A DNA stretch of 64,000 nt, taken from assembly GCF_000002995.4 (NCBI RefSeq), contig NW_025062475.1:2108001-2172000 (forward strand), given 5' to 3'. The translations under genes were made by a program, and so were the position numbers. A model generated the notes under the pieces. That model had not been told where the DNA came from. It saw only the letters and a list, made by a program, of their open reading frames with translations, and made no database searches. Source of the DNA: Brugia malayi. Its lineage: Eukaryota; Nematoda; Chromadorea; Rhabditida; Onchocercidae. This document shows, one piece after another, positions 49,902-62,310 of this stretch (its first letter is position 1; every line of letters starts with the position of its first letter).

Positions 49902-52900
49902 CAAAAGTTTCGTAGTTATTTATGACTTTTGTAACTATAGTGGCTCAGTAAAATTTCAGATCGTTTTTGTCAGCGCAGGTGGAGGAATTTTTAATGTTGA
50001 TCGTGATTTCGTCAATATAACTAAACAACGCCTCATTGATATGGGCATATCTTTGGATCTTGTGTGTCTTGGCGAGCAACCACTTCACACTGTTCCTCTT
50101 TTTGTTTTTCAAAGGTTATCTATTATCTTGTCGAAGAATATTCTTCTGCTTTTCCAGTTCCCAATTCTCTATCACAATGTTTCATTTAATGGCTAACTTA
50201 CACTAAATAAGTCACTTGTTAGATTTCATGACAAATTCGATTCGTTTCTATTAGCCTCTTGAAGATATTTAGAACTCAATGGTTGTCTTCTATCCAATTA
50301 ATAATTATCTCTTAATTAAGAACAAACAGCATCTATTCTTCGGAAGATTATTTAATACCTCACTGGATGAACTGTTCATATTATCAGATGAGCCGACGTT
50401 CTGCAATATCAATCAAATTTAAACCAAGAATTAATCTTCCAGATGAGTTACTTCGGGTTAGTTCTTGCTTCTTGTTTTTGCATCTAATTACAAATACATA
50501 GACATAAACGAACTTTGCATTTTCCTTACAGGATGCTCATAAAAGTCTGGTTATGGAAACGAATGGTTCACTTATTAATGATACTGATGCTGCCGATGAA
50601 AAAGCGTTTTCATCACTTCTTAGCAGCAATTCTATGAAAAATAATGCAAATGTAGCGGCAGAATTCGCAAAAGAATTTTTATTAAAGAAAAACTCAAATC
50701 ATGTGGATTCCATACTTGTGTGTATTTTCGGTCTTTTTTTCTATATTTATATCTCATTTTCATTTTACCCAAATCCTTGCAAATACAAGTAAAGTAATGA
50801 AAAGGAAATATAGAAATACAAGGGAAAAAACATTCTTTTGCATTTAGTATCATCTTTAGATGGACTTGAAATGGATAGGTTTGCGGTTTAGATAGTATAA
50901 AATTGCAATATTAACGCATTTATTTTCCTCTTGGTTTATTTGACAAATTTATTATATAAAAATAACATTTTGTTAGTTTACTGAAGAAGTGAATATCGTA
51001 GATTTCTGATTTCTTTTCAGAGAGCTTTTCTGCTTGTATTATAATCTACTACAAAAAAAAAAAGGAAAATACGGATCGTTGATAAAAAAATTTTTCAGGC
51101 AGCCGAAACTTCATGGCAGAGCAGTTTCGATAAATGTGTTGCAAACAGCCTTCCTGAATCTACTTTACTAGTGGAACCTGTGGAATGCAAAAAATCACAA
51201 GACACACTGACTGTAATTGAAAGGCGTCCGTTAATTAATCCGTTTAAACCGGAAGAATTTAGTGGTACGTATTTATTTTATTAATTTTTCCCTTGCCTAC
51301 AAAGAATTTGGTCATTGTTTTAACAATTAATTATATTAGATTGATTCCTTATATTTGCTGTTCATTATATTACATTATTGGATCACTATATATAATATTT
51401 ATTTACTATTCTTTTATGTTTTCTCTTTCTGCTAATTTTATTGATAGCAATAATTGCTAATTTATTGTTATTGTTGCTGTAAAAAGAAAAAAAAAATGGA
51501 GAAACTAATTATATCACACTGAGCCATAAAATTTTAAATCATTGTGTTTTTTTTTTTTTTTTTAAATAGAATTGATACTCAATCTTAAAATCAATCTTAA
51601 ACAGAATTGAACTTGTATTAATATAATAATAATATAACAATACCGAATATGTTGCATTCATTTCACAGTTGAACGTCTGTGTTATTTGGCACAAAAAGAG
51701 GAAATTATATTATATTAATACAAGTTGCTATTGTCTTTTATCCGTTTGGAATGTGTAAAATATTTGGATATATTACATGTAGAATTAAAAGATGAGTAAT
51801 GTGAAGTGCTTCAATAGTTAGCATCACAATTTTATTTAAGAGATGACATCCAGTGTAGTTTATGACCAGTAAATTCTACAGTCGCATCATATAGTATTGC
51901 AAAATTAGCAGTATTTCTACTTGCAACTTTACAAAATAGCTTTCAGTACCGATCACAGCTAATCGACGTCGCTGGATTCATGTGTTTCCGGTTGACAAGC
52001 TCGGTCGTTCAAAATTAACACATCATTACGTAGCCGGTAAAAGTGTCGTTAATATCATACAGGCTGATGAGCCAGAGCCAAGTGAAACAGTTATTAGTGT
52101 TGATGGTTCTGTATCATGTAGATCATCCTTTGCTCAAATTTTTGACGATATTGGTGATAGTAGGTTTGTGTCATGAAATTTACAACTTTATTTCTGTTAA
52201 TTTTTTTTTTTTTTTTCTTTTTTTAACAGAAAATCAGGATTTACTAGATATTTTGGAACACATATATCAGTTGTATTTAAGATTATAGATCTCGTTCCTT
52301 ATACACTCCATTAATTCTTGCTTCCATCGTTATTACTGTTAATTTTTTAACTGTTTTTTTTTTCTTTATTTTTTTATTGCGCAAAAGAATTGGAGAGTTG
52401 ATAGTTGACAGAGAGACTTACTGCAGAAGGAGTACAAATTATATTAGTTTGATTTGATTATAAACAAGGTTTTTGCCTGATTATTTTTGCAGGATTACAG
52501 GGTTAGGTGCAGGAGGAAAGAGATGTGTTTGGGCTTGGGGTTCAACTGGTGAAGAGAAATGGAATGCAGACATGGAAATTGGTGTTGACTGGAAATCGCT
52601 TATACGTGGAGCCCTTCTTCCGTTAACTACCGATTTCTTTCCAGATAGACGCAGCATAAATGCAGACTATGTGATTAAAGTATTTTATTTATTTATTTAT
52701 TTCCTTGTTTTCATTATTTCCTGTTTATCGATTATTCCAGTGAACGTTTGAGATTCTTAGGATAGCAATTGTTTAGAGATATATTGATTATGAATAATTA
52801 AGAATTTTTTGGTTTACTTTCAGATTGCAATACTTTTAGGATAATAAAAAGATATTTTTTAAAACAGCTAATGTAGGAATTATTGAACGATTTCTTTCCA

Positions 52901-55900
52901 GATAGACGATATACTTTTTTTTTTTTTTTCCAGATATACTTTGTGTTTTAGTCCCATCAATTGCCAATACATTTTGATTTGGTGCGTGAATGGCTGGAAG
53001 ATCGGAAGTGTGATGATTTAGAACAGCTTCGAAATCTGATCTTTGATCAGCTTATTTATCAGCGATTGCAGCGTGGTTTTCAAATAATTGTTTTAGATAA
53101 GAAGTTGATACATGAAGCTATTAGCATTAATGTAAGTGATCTTTGTGGAATTCGTTATAAGTTATTGGTAAGGTAGTAAACTTTGCAAAATGTAATGCTA
53201 GTGTAATGTTTAAACCATCATATTTAACCAACAATTATTTATCAGAAAACACTTGATTTTGTCACATTCTAAAAATGAAAACATATTTAACCTAAAATAT
53301 CTTTTATTCTTCGAATGTGAATTATTTAGGAAGAGCATCTAAAATGGATGGAAGATAAGAAATTGGTTTTTCGCGAATGTTTCTTATCATTCAATCGAAT
53401 TTGTCATCATTTGCTTCTGGGAAGTGAAAAAATAACTATTACCGAATTTTCACCAAGAGTTGAGGAACCTTACGAAACACCTGAAGTAGCTAAACGAAGA
53501 GAATATGTATATATGCTCCAAATACCGGACAACCTTCAGTACACTTTATGTAGTGCAAGGTACTTCTTTCTTTATTTTATTACTTTATTTTTTTTTTTTT
53601 TTTTATTTTTTTTTTATATTTTTTTTTTTATATTTTTTTTTTATATTTTTTTATATTTTCAGTATTTGAAGGCAACAGTGATCCTTAGATGATTTAATAA
53701 ACATTCTCATATTGTAAACATGCACCATCTTAATATCCTTTAACATTGTTCTACATATTTGTACTGTTACTTACTAATAGTAATGATATTACTAGGTGTT
53801 GAATATACTAAAATTGGAAATGCTTGTTAGATGATTCTGCGCCTTATCGTTTCTTTTTTCTAGATTTCAGAAGTATGATTTGTTGAACCTGGATTGGTAT
53901 CTTCTTGATGCAGAACTGCAAAATCGCTGTGTTCCACGACTGTTTCAAGACGATATGAGATGTTTTGCATCGAGGTTGTTTCACCTCTAAGTTTGTATTC
54001 TCTAAGACCAGAATATATTTACTTTTTGCAGTAAGGAGAGCATACTATTTAGTTCTTTGCAATAAGGAGTGCATATTATTGTTTGAAGTCTTACATTCTG
54101 TTAGAATGTTTAGTTGATTACTAAATTTATGCATTTAGCATTGTGTCGCAGTTGAGATATATAATGCTATTTTACTTTACATTTATATGTAGTAGGGAGA
54201 GAAGATAAATTGAAAATACAACAAGGAGAAAGACAAATGAAAAAATTAGAATAAATAAGTGATGTCATTATCTGTAGAAATGAATTTTTCTCTAACTAAA
54301 GCATCATCTCTATGATGTTTAGGTTTTTATTAACACCACTATGTGCTTCAATAACAAAGGCAATTATAACTGAACGTAATGGTGGTGACAAGTATATGGC
54401 TGTTTTTGATTCATCATTCTCCAGAAGACAGGAAGAGGGGTTCTTAAAATTTATTGAAGTATTAAATCGATTTAGAAGGAAAACTTCACCAAGGCATAAA
54501 AGGTATTGATAATTTTGCAGTAAAAAGAGCATATTATTATTTGAAATCTTACATGTTATTGATAAGTTTAGGTTGTCACTAAATTTATGCATTTGGCATT
54601 GTGCTGCAGATTACTCAAAAAAATTGTTAAGCATGAAAATGTTGATCTTTCGATAACAGTATACACTGAAGTTTCTCTCGAAAAGTAGCACCATGTTATT
54701 GTGATATAATTTCCAGATTAATGGCTTCGATAAGTGATGTGGAAAGTCGGATATATAGCGTTGAGAATGTTGATGATTTGTTGAATGGTTGGCGTGAAAG
54801 CTATTTGTCACTTTATTCGCAGGATCCCACTAGTCGATTTCCGTCTTGTATGTTTCTAGCAGTAGAATTTGTTGCCTGGTTAATGGCCAATGTTTCCGAA
54901 CTAACCAGTCGACAAGCTGCTGTGGAATTTGCTGAAAACTTGGTTTCAGATGGGAAAATACGAATGCTACAACCAAGTTTATATTTTATCTTTATTTAAA
55001 AAAAAAAAAATATTTTAATCTAATTTTGTATGCTGTTAAGCAACTTCATATTTTTTATCATTAAAAAGGAATCAATAAAAATTTATCTGATTAAAGAAAA
55101 GGTTAGAAAGATACTAGCGCTTAGAAAGATGGTTTAGATAGATTGTTCTGAGATAGGAAGCTTCATATGTCTTATAATAGTTCTTTTGAGTATTAAAGCA
55201 CAGTTTTATTTGTATGTGATTTTTGTCTCTTCTTTTTCAGTTGAAGCATTAGAAGATGATCTTGGATCTTCTATATCCACTGAAGGTCACTGGCAAGAGT
55301 TTCATTGTGGCTTCTTCTTGTGTTACTTTGCGAACAAATATGTTTCGGATGATAAAATCGAAGAAAAAGAACCTTGGTCACGAGTTATCCAATGTGAAAT
55401 TGATAAAAAGTAAGTTGGCTGATATATCACTGATTCGATCTTCTACAAAATAACTATTTTAGGTGCTCAGGTCTCACATCAGCCGATTGTGCGTACAGAC
55501 TAAATTCTGTAGAGATGAAGTTTTATGCGCAGCTGCAAAAAACAACTGATTCTGGACGACATGAATATCTCCCACCAAATGTACCGCAATTCATGGAGAA
55601 GGGCAAAGTAAACATTTTGTAAATTTCGTCTTGCACATTTTCTTTCGATAATTGTATGATTGCCTTTAGTTGCACCATATTTCTTTAGATTTCATTGTCG
55701 CCTAATTTGATACATAATTCAGTCCAACATTATAACGGATTATGGATTTTATTGTGGAAATTTAATTCGCACTGTTGACTTTCAAAATCTACAATTGCAT
55801 CAAATTCTCCTTTATTTCAGATTTTTTATGAAAAAACTTTTTGCGCCACAAGGTCTTTCGAAATTGGGGTACGGTGGTTCATGGCAAATAGTCAAACAGT

Positions 55901-56521
55901 GGCGGAAACCGTTCGTCACTGGTGTAGCAAAGCGGCTAATCTTTCGTTTCATATGTTTCCGGTACCTGAGGATCCTTTTCCACATCCTCTAAATCCTTTT
56001 GCACCTCCTCTTCAGTATCCTGTGATTATACCTTTCAAACCAGACAGAATTCATCCTCATTATGTGAGGCTTTATATAATTTAGTTAATTTATAAAAAGA
56101 AATTTCCAAATCGTGAAATTTTTTGCTGTAATTTTCTTGCATTATTACTCTTCATGCTGATTTTTGATTTAGCAAAACTTAGCTATTGATTTGCTAATAG
56201 CTTGGGAATTAGAAATGCTTTTTGAAATGTTTCCCCATTCATTTTATTATTGCTCTACCTTTAAAAAATTGCACATCATGGTTGTTTACTCAACAGTGAA
56301 TTTATAAATATGCTTTTAAAATCCTAACTATTTAGATTTGTCAACTTATTACTGCCATAATCACAGCCTTTGGATTCATTGAAATGGGTTGCTCAGTGCA
56401 CCAAGTGCCACAATACGTTCACCTTACAGGTGGTATGTTTTTGATGTATGATGAAGTACGTGAGGCATTTATTTGGTCTTGGAATCATATGCTCAGCCAT
56501 CGATATCGTGCTAACTTGTAA

Positions 56522-56552
<31 letters not shown>

Positions 56553-56838
56553 CAAAAAATTTTGAACAAATCTTTAAATATAGCTAAGAGACATCAGTGC
56601 AATGGATGGATGATTTGACCTGAGATTTCCTCATGAAACATTTCAGTTCATTGATTTCTATTCTAGTTCGTTTAATGCTTAAAATTAGCCAATACACTGA
56701 GCGAAACTCTTATACTTTGTTTTCAGGAATTGCTCAGAAGACTTTCAAGACTATATGCTGTCAGATTTTCGATCATTTTGTAGTAATACAGATAATCGTA
56801 TCGATAATTATATTCATAATTTGTTTGAGTGTCAATAA
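47230..56838 (+). CDS. DEPDC5: DEPDC5 / IML1, GATOR1 complex subunit, 1295 aa
   Basis: GATOR1 acts at the lysosome as GTPase-activating complex for Rag GTPases and lowers TORC1 activity when amino acids are scarce; DEPDC5 contacts the Rag dimer. 25 exons: 47230-47319, 47603-47812, 47998-48165, 48529-48588, 48703-48860, 49138-49216, 49315-49380, 49452-49514, 49630-49764, 49960-50114, 50321-50456, 50532-50717, 51099-51264, 51947-52163, 52493-52679, 52952-53131, 53330-53559, 53864-53974, 54323-54502, 54717-54976, 55241-55409, 55463-55607, 55821-56063, 56336-56517, 56727-56838. The family hallmark [20 protein letters not shown] starts at about residue 635; [10 protein letters not shown] precedes it; the DEP domain covers about residues 930-1040 (LLNGWRESY...FVAWLMANV...[15 protein letters not shown]). 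The protein is shorter than human DEPDC5 (about 1600 aa), with less linker. An AATAAA (56834-56839) overlaps the stop codon. Confidence 0.93.
49846..49895. repeat. (TA)n microsatellite in DEPDC5 intron 9
   Basis: A nearly pure TA dinucleotide run inside the intron between exons 9 and 10. Confidence 0.95.
51610..51726. repeat. Inverted repeat, 19-bp arms, in DEPDC5 intron 13
   Basis: AACTTGTATTAATATAATA at 51610-51628 has its exact reverse complement at 51708-51726, 79 bp apart. The arrangement resembles a tiny foldback element, but no target-site duplication or coding content was recognised. Confidence 0.75.
52888..52908. repeat. Copy of an exon 15 segment in DEPDC5 intron 15
   Basis: The 21 bases at 52888-52908, starting CGATTTCTTTCCAGATAGAC, are identical to 52631-52651 in exon 15 of the same gene. 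Confidence 0.8.
54020..54622. repeat. Related sequence shared by DEPDC5 introns 18 and 19
   Basis: About 100 bp of intron 18 (roughly 54055-54155) and intron 19 (roughly 54515-54612) are clearly similar. Shared blocks include TTTGCAGTAA near the start, GAGCATATTATTATTTGAAA-like sequence, TCTTACAT and CACTAAATTTATGCATTTGG-like sequence, ending in CATTGTG(C/T)(T/C)GCAG. Intron 18 itself has two tandem versions of the first part. Confidence 0.75.
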
Positions 56839-56983
56839 AATTGATTGCGAACTTAGTCGTAGATATTTGTATTAAAATTTGCCGTTTTTTCGGTGTAATA
56901 GATCATACCGAAGTTTTTGTATGGTGTAAAAAAAAAATGTCATTTCTTCATTTAAGTTGATGTCAGACTTTAGTTGATGTATC

Positions 56984-56985
56984 AG
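56984..56985 (+). promoter_or_regulatory. Likely trans-splice acceptor of GPN3
   Basis: GTATCAG ends at 56985, 39 bases before the GPN3 ATG at 57024 and 147 bases after the DEPDC5 stop. This spacing resembles downstream genes of nematode operons. A four-codon upstream frame (ATG at 57004, TGA at 57016-57018) lies between acceptor and start. Confidence 0.4.
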
Positions 56986-57023
56986 AAAATTTGGAAACTG
57001 ACGATGAACACTGATTGATTGTG

Positions 57024-59115
57024 ATGAAATACGCACAGTTGGTTGTTGGTCCGGCAGGGAGTGGCAAGGTTCATTTTTAGTTAGAGTGATTTTATATAAT
57101 CAATAAGCTTCCTGTATGAAAATATTACTAAAAAATTTGAATAATTTTGAAAATTTACTATCTTTGGAAAAAGATTATTGCATTCATACTATAAGAGAAC
57201 CTTTGAATAAATATTTTCGTTTTGTATATATTTAATAATCATTTACATGGAACCTTTTTAGTCCACATATTGTTCTGTGGTACAGCAACATTGTCTATCC
57301 GTAGGTCGTAACGTTTTCTTTATTAATTTGGATCCTGCGGCCGAGAAATTTAGTTACACTGCTGCCATTGGTTCGTTTGTCTTGCTTACTTTTCCTTTAA
57401 TTTTTTTGATTAACAGTACTACGCCTTTTTTTTTTTCCCTTAATTTTTGAACTTTATCACTAAATTTCTGAGATTGACAATACTACCTACTAGTTTTTCG
57501 GAATTGATCTTTTCATTAACTTTTTTTTCTTATCAATTTCTTATTATGAAATAGAAGATCGTAAACATTCATTGATCAGCTTTAATGGTAAATTTATACA
57601 ATCAATTTATATGTTAGATGTTCGAGAGTTAATCAGTGTGGACGATGTACAAGAAGATAAGCAGTTGTTACTTGGCCCAAATGGTGCCTTGGTATTTTGC
57701 ATGGAATATCTCGTTCAAAATTTAGATTGGCTTCATGATCAGTTGAATGAAGGAGAGGATGATTATTTCATCTTTGATTGTCCAGGTTTTTATTTAACTC
57801 CATTAGATTCTCATTATATCTTTTGTTTCACTGTAATTTGTAATACAGATTATTTTCCCAGCAAGAATGAAGTTAAGGTAAGGTAGTTGATATTTTGATG
57901 CGTAATATCTGCTTTCCGGAAGCACTTGCACAAAACCTTCCTTTCAGGCAAGGTATTTGAGTGAATCATCATTAACAGTTAAAACTATTTTAGGCTATTT
58001 TAGGGTATTCATTAAGATTTTTCTTCCAGGTCAAATTGAGCTTTACAGTCATTTGCCGGTAATGAGGCAAATTGTTAACGCGTTGAAATCGTGGGATTTT
58101 AATATATGTTCTGTGTTCCTTCTTGACACACAGTTTGTTTTGGATTGTAACAAATTCTTAGGTGGTGCACTAACGACTCTTTCGACTATGGTTGCAATGG
58201 AGGTGAAGTTTTATTGCAGTTCAGCTTGTTTATATTAATGAAAACTGTTGATAATGGAGAATCGTGAATTATTTAAATCTCATATTTGCTTTTAGTTTTT
58301 TATAATATTTAGTATAAGTATAATTTAGCAACTCATTCTACTTACAGGTTCCAGCAGTAAATGTTTTATCAAAAGTGGATTTATTATCAAATCGTAATAA
58401 AGAACTGCTGGAAGCTTTTTTGGAGACTGACGTTCGCTCTATTCTGGACAGTGAAGATACCTCACCTTGGAATGAAAAGTACCGACAACTTTCACACACC
58501 ATCGCCGAAGTTTTGGATGATTATAGTCTTGTATGTATCTTTATCTGTTTTTCTATCATTTATTTCTTCCAATATCATTTTAGAGAGATCTCCTGGATTA
58601 TTTTATCATTCTGAAAACGTTTCTATAAACAGTATTTTTTGAGGTACGCTTTGTCCCGTTAGATATTGGAGACGATGAATCGATCAGTGATCTTCTATTA
58701 CTCATTGATAACACAATACAGCATGGCGAGGATTTGGAGGTAAAATATATATAAATTTAGGAATTTTTATGAAAGAAAGAAATAATGTAAGAGTTACACT
58801 ACGAAGACATAGGTATTTAAGAATCCAGATAAAGAGAACAATAAGAGTGTTTTATATTTGCACTGAAAATATGTGAACTCTTTGTGAGTCATAGAATTAA
58901 TCAAATAGATTGCAAATTGTATACTCATTTCATCTTTTCTTCACTCCTTACTTTAGACGAATTCACAGATTGAAGAATTCATCTCGTTAAAATAGAATAA
59001 ATATAAGCCAGTATATTCTATAAATTTCGTGATTTTTTTATATTCTATGTTTTAACTATTGCAGGTGAAAGATCGTTATCCGGAAGAAGTGGATGATAGC
59101 AATGCTATTTACTAA
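57024..59115 (+). CDS. GPN3: GPN-loop GTPase 3 (GPN3), 274 aa
   Basis: Small GTPase of the GPN family, needed for assembly and nuclear import of RNA polymerase II and acting with GPN1. Seven exons: 57024-57068, 57262-57370, 57618-57785, 58030-58202, 58348-58530, 58644-58739, 59065-59115. P-loop GPAGSGKST at residues 9-17, split by intron 1 after K15; NLDPAAE follows; the GPN insertion loop is G71-P72-N73 ([15 protein letters not shown]); the switch-like DCPGQIELY is at about 105-113, split by intron 3; SKVDLL at 173-178 is the base-recognition motif; DYSLVRFVPLD and IQHGEDLE are near the C-terminus. The length is close to the family's usual 280 or so; the C-terminal tail is a little shorter. 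The exon 6 acceptor is unusual (TTTTGAG). The stop is followed 85 bases later by AATAAA (59200-59205). Confidence 0.95.
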
Positions 59116-59199
59116 GCAAAAAATTTTATTCTTGCCCTAGGCGGTTTGCCTAGTTTTATAATTACAGTTATCTGTTCATGTTGGCTTATTAATTTGGTA

Positions 59200-59205
59200 A
59201 ATAAA
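59200..59205 (+). terminator. AATAAA poly(A) signal of GPN3
   Basis: A canonical AATAAA 85 bases after the GPN3 stop codon, at a spacing typical of a short nematode 3' untranslated region. Confidence 0.65.
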
Positions 59206-60159
59206 GTATAAGTATTAACTTCTGTTGTTTATCATCATCTGAATAGTTTTCATTATGTACAATGCTGCTAATTACGTCAAAAATTGGATTAAGCGCTTTT
59301 GTTTGATGCTATCACAAGTATATACAAGCATATAAGAAATGCTATTTAAGGAAAAAATTTATCTGATATTCCTGACTGATTATAGCAGCTAGTTGAGTTC
59401 CTTCCAGGAGTAATATCAAGTTGCATTCATCATTACTGCGGTCTGTTCCAAATTTTTGAATGACTAATGGAAATTATCATTTCGTACTGAAATTTTTTCT
59501 TTTTTGAAATGAGTGCCTTTTAAACATTTAAAATCAAAAATGAAAGATAGTTAGATAAAGTTCATTAAATGACTAACATTATTAAAGATGATATCGATGT
59601 ACTATCATATCAGTCTTAATCGATTAAATAATTTCTGGATAAATCTGTTGATTGGAATTGATTCAGTTTATCTTAGAGTTGATTTATTTTAATCATATCA
59701 CAGATATGTCAATAAAAAATAGATCACAATGTGAGTTGTCTATTTATCCAATTGTAAATAAGTAATTTGATAAAACATCTAGATTTAATCACTTCTGACA
59801 AAAGATCTGTATTTAATCATTTCTGATAAAAAAGTCTAGAATGATTTTTTCTTCTTTTTTTCTTTTATTCGCAATCATTAAAAAAAATTTTTCACAAATA
59901 TTGCGAATAATTATGAAATAATTTAAGTTTTGTACAAAAATCACATAAACTAAAATAATGAAAAATAAATAAACTAAAATAAGATAATAACACTTTTTTT
60001 TCAAAAACCACTTTTAGAATTTTTAAACTTTTCACAAAAATAGTGCACTTCAAAAAAGTAATTTTTGAAATTGCAAAAAGTGCTTTAGATCTATCTCATT
60101 GTTACAAAATTTTGCATTTGTTAAAAAAAAAATCAAAGAAAAAAACTCAATACTTATTT

Positions 60160-60866
60160 CAGATTTGATATAAACATTATTCAAATATTATTTTAAATTT
60201 GATATAAACATTATTCAAATATAATTTCAAATTGATATAAACAATATTTAAATATAATTTCAAATTTGATATAAACATTATTCAAATATAATTTCAAATT
60301 TGATATAAACATTATTCAAATATAATTTCAAATTTGATATAAACATTATTCAAATATAATTTCAAATTTGATATAAACATTATTCAAATATAATTTCAAA
60401 TTTGATATAAGCATTATTCAAATATAATTTCAAATTTGATATAAACGTTATTCAAATATTATTTCAAATTTGATATAAACGTTATTCAAATATTATTTCA
60501 AATTTGATATAAACGTTATTCAAATATTATTTCAAATTTGATATAAACGTTATTCAAATATTATTTCAAATTTGATATAAACGTTATTCAAATATTATTT
60601 CAAATTTGATATAAACGTTATTCAAATATTATTTCAAATTTGATATAAACGTTATTCAAATATTATTTCAAATTTGATATAAACGTTATTCAAATATTAT
60701 TTCAAATTTGATATAAACGTTATTCAAATATTATTTCAAATTTGATATAAACGTTATTCAAATATTATTTCAAATTTGATATAAACGTTATTCAAATATT
60801 ATTTCAAATTTGATATAAACGTTATTCAAATATTATTTCAAATTTGATATAAACGTTATTCAAATA
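60160..60866. repeat. Minisatellite, 34-bp unit, about 21 copies, two subfamilies
   Basis: Each unit has CAAATTTGATATAAAC then (A/G)TTATTCAAATAT and A(A/T)TTT. The left copies (to about 60430) carry AAACATTATTCAAATATAATTTC; the right copies carry AAACGTTATTCAAATATTATTTC and are practically identical to each other. Confidence 0.95.
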
Positions 60867-61255
60867 GCTTGTATGCTTTATATATGTGATACAATGCATA
60901 CTTACAATTAGCATTTATAAATTTATCTAACCTTCGAGTTTATTTAGAAAAAAAAAAAAAAAAAAGAAAAATGATTGAAAGTGAAAATTTTCATTGATTA
61001 AAAGCAGCTGGTTGACACAAATATAAGTTATTAGTAGTAACAAATGAAATTTAAAAAAAAAAAGAAATGAGAACACAGATTGTTGCAATATTATCCTAAC
61101 CGATCAACGATTTAATTCTTCTTTCACCATCAAATGACCTTCACAATTTTGTGGTACCATTTGTCGTATGCAATAGCAGCTGTCAATCTATCGATGATAA
61201 TTACATTTTTAACATAAGTCATATAAAACTATAAATGATGATATTTTCTTCCTTT

Positions 61256-61259
61256 ATCA

Positions 61260-61292
<33 letters not shown>

Positions 61293-61590
61293 CCACTTTT
61301 TTTATAAAAATACCAAAAGAAAAAGAAAGAAAAAAGAATAATCTCAAAAGTATTGAAATTAATGTTTCCCTCTCTCTCTCTCTCCCTCCCTCTCTCTCTC
61401 CCTCCCTCCCTCTTTTTTTATAAAAATACCAAAAGAAAGAGAAAGAAAAAAGAATAATCTCAAAAGTATTGAAATTAATGTTTCAATATGATTTGCACAA
61501 CCTCTTTATTCATTTTCTCTTCCTTGTCTCATTTTCTCTCTCCCTCTCTCTCCCTCTCTCTCTCTCTTTCTTCTACTCCTCTTTTTTTTA
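61256..61590. repeat. Duplicated CT-rich block
   Basis: A CT-rich microsatellite followed by TTTTTTATAAAAATACCAAA, a GAAAGAAAAAAGAATAATCT block and CAAAAGTATTGAAATTAATG occurs at about 61258-61367 and again at about 61368-61485, with a third CT tract at 61530-61570. Confidence 0.85.
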
Positions 61591-62310
61591 TCTCAAAAAT
61601 GGCTTTTCTTTTAATCGATTATCATCATTTGAGTAAAAAAAATTACAAAAAACTAAAGGGTAGCAAAAAAAAAAATGACTAAACGTTAATTTATAAAATA
61701 TAAAATTTATAAATAATTTTATATTTAAAAAAATCTCCACTTTTTTTTTTGTTGAATATAAATTGATAATAAATTTTGCAATATTTTTGTAATTTTGTTT
61801 TTTGAAAAATTTAATTTGAAAAAGAGACGATGAAAATACATTCAAATATGTTTGTTTGTTTTTAAAAATTAAAAGTTAAAAATTCTTTTGCATATATTAT
61901 TAAATTAAAAATTCACATTCTATTAAAACGTAGAAAATATTTTAAAAAACCATTGTTAATTAATTTTTTTTTCTGTTTAATTAATAAAATAATTCATCGA
62001 GAAATATTTATATGTAATATATATTTAACATATTTAACACTTGCTTATTAATAATTTCAATTCATTATTATTATTAATACTTATTGTTATCATTATTATT
62101 ACTTATTGTTAATATTATTATTACTTATTCTACTTATTATTATTGTTGTTATTGTTATTATTGTCATCATCAAAAGCGGATGCATTTCTATTGATTAAAG
62201 ATGCTAGGTGTCAGAGGTCAATTATAGGGTCAGTACAAAAATTGGAGGGAGAAGCTGTTGATGCCATATTCCTCCCATTTCATTCCTTTACTATTACGTA
62301 ATGTGAAGGG

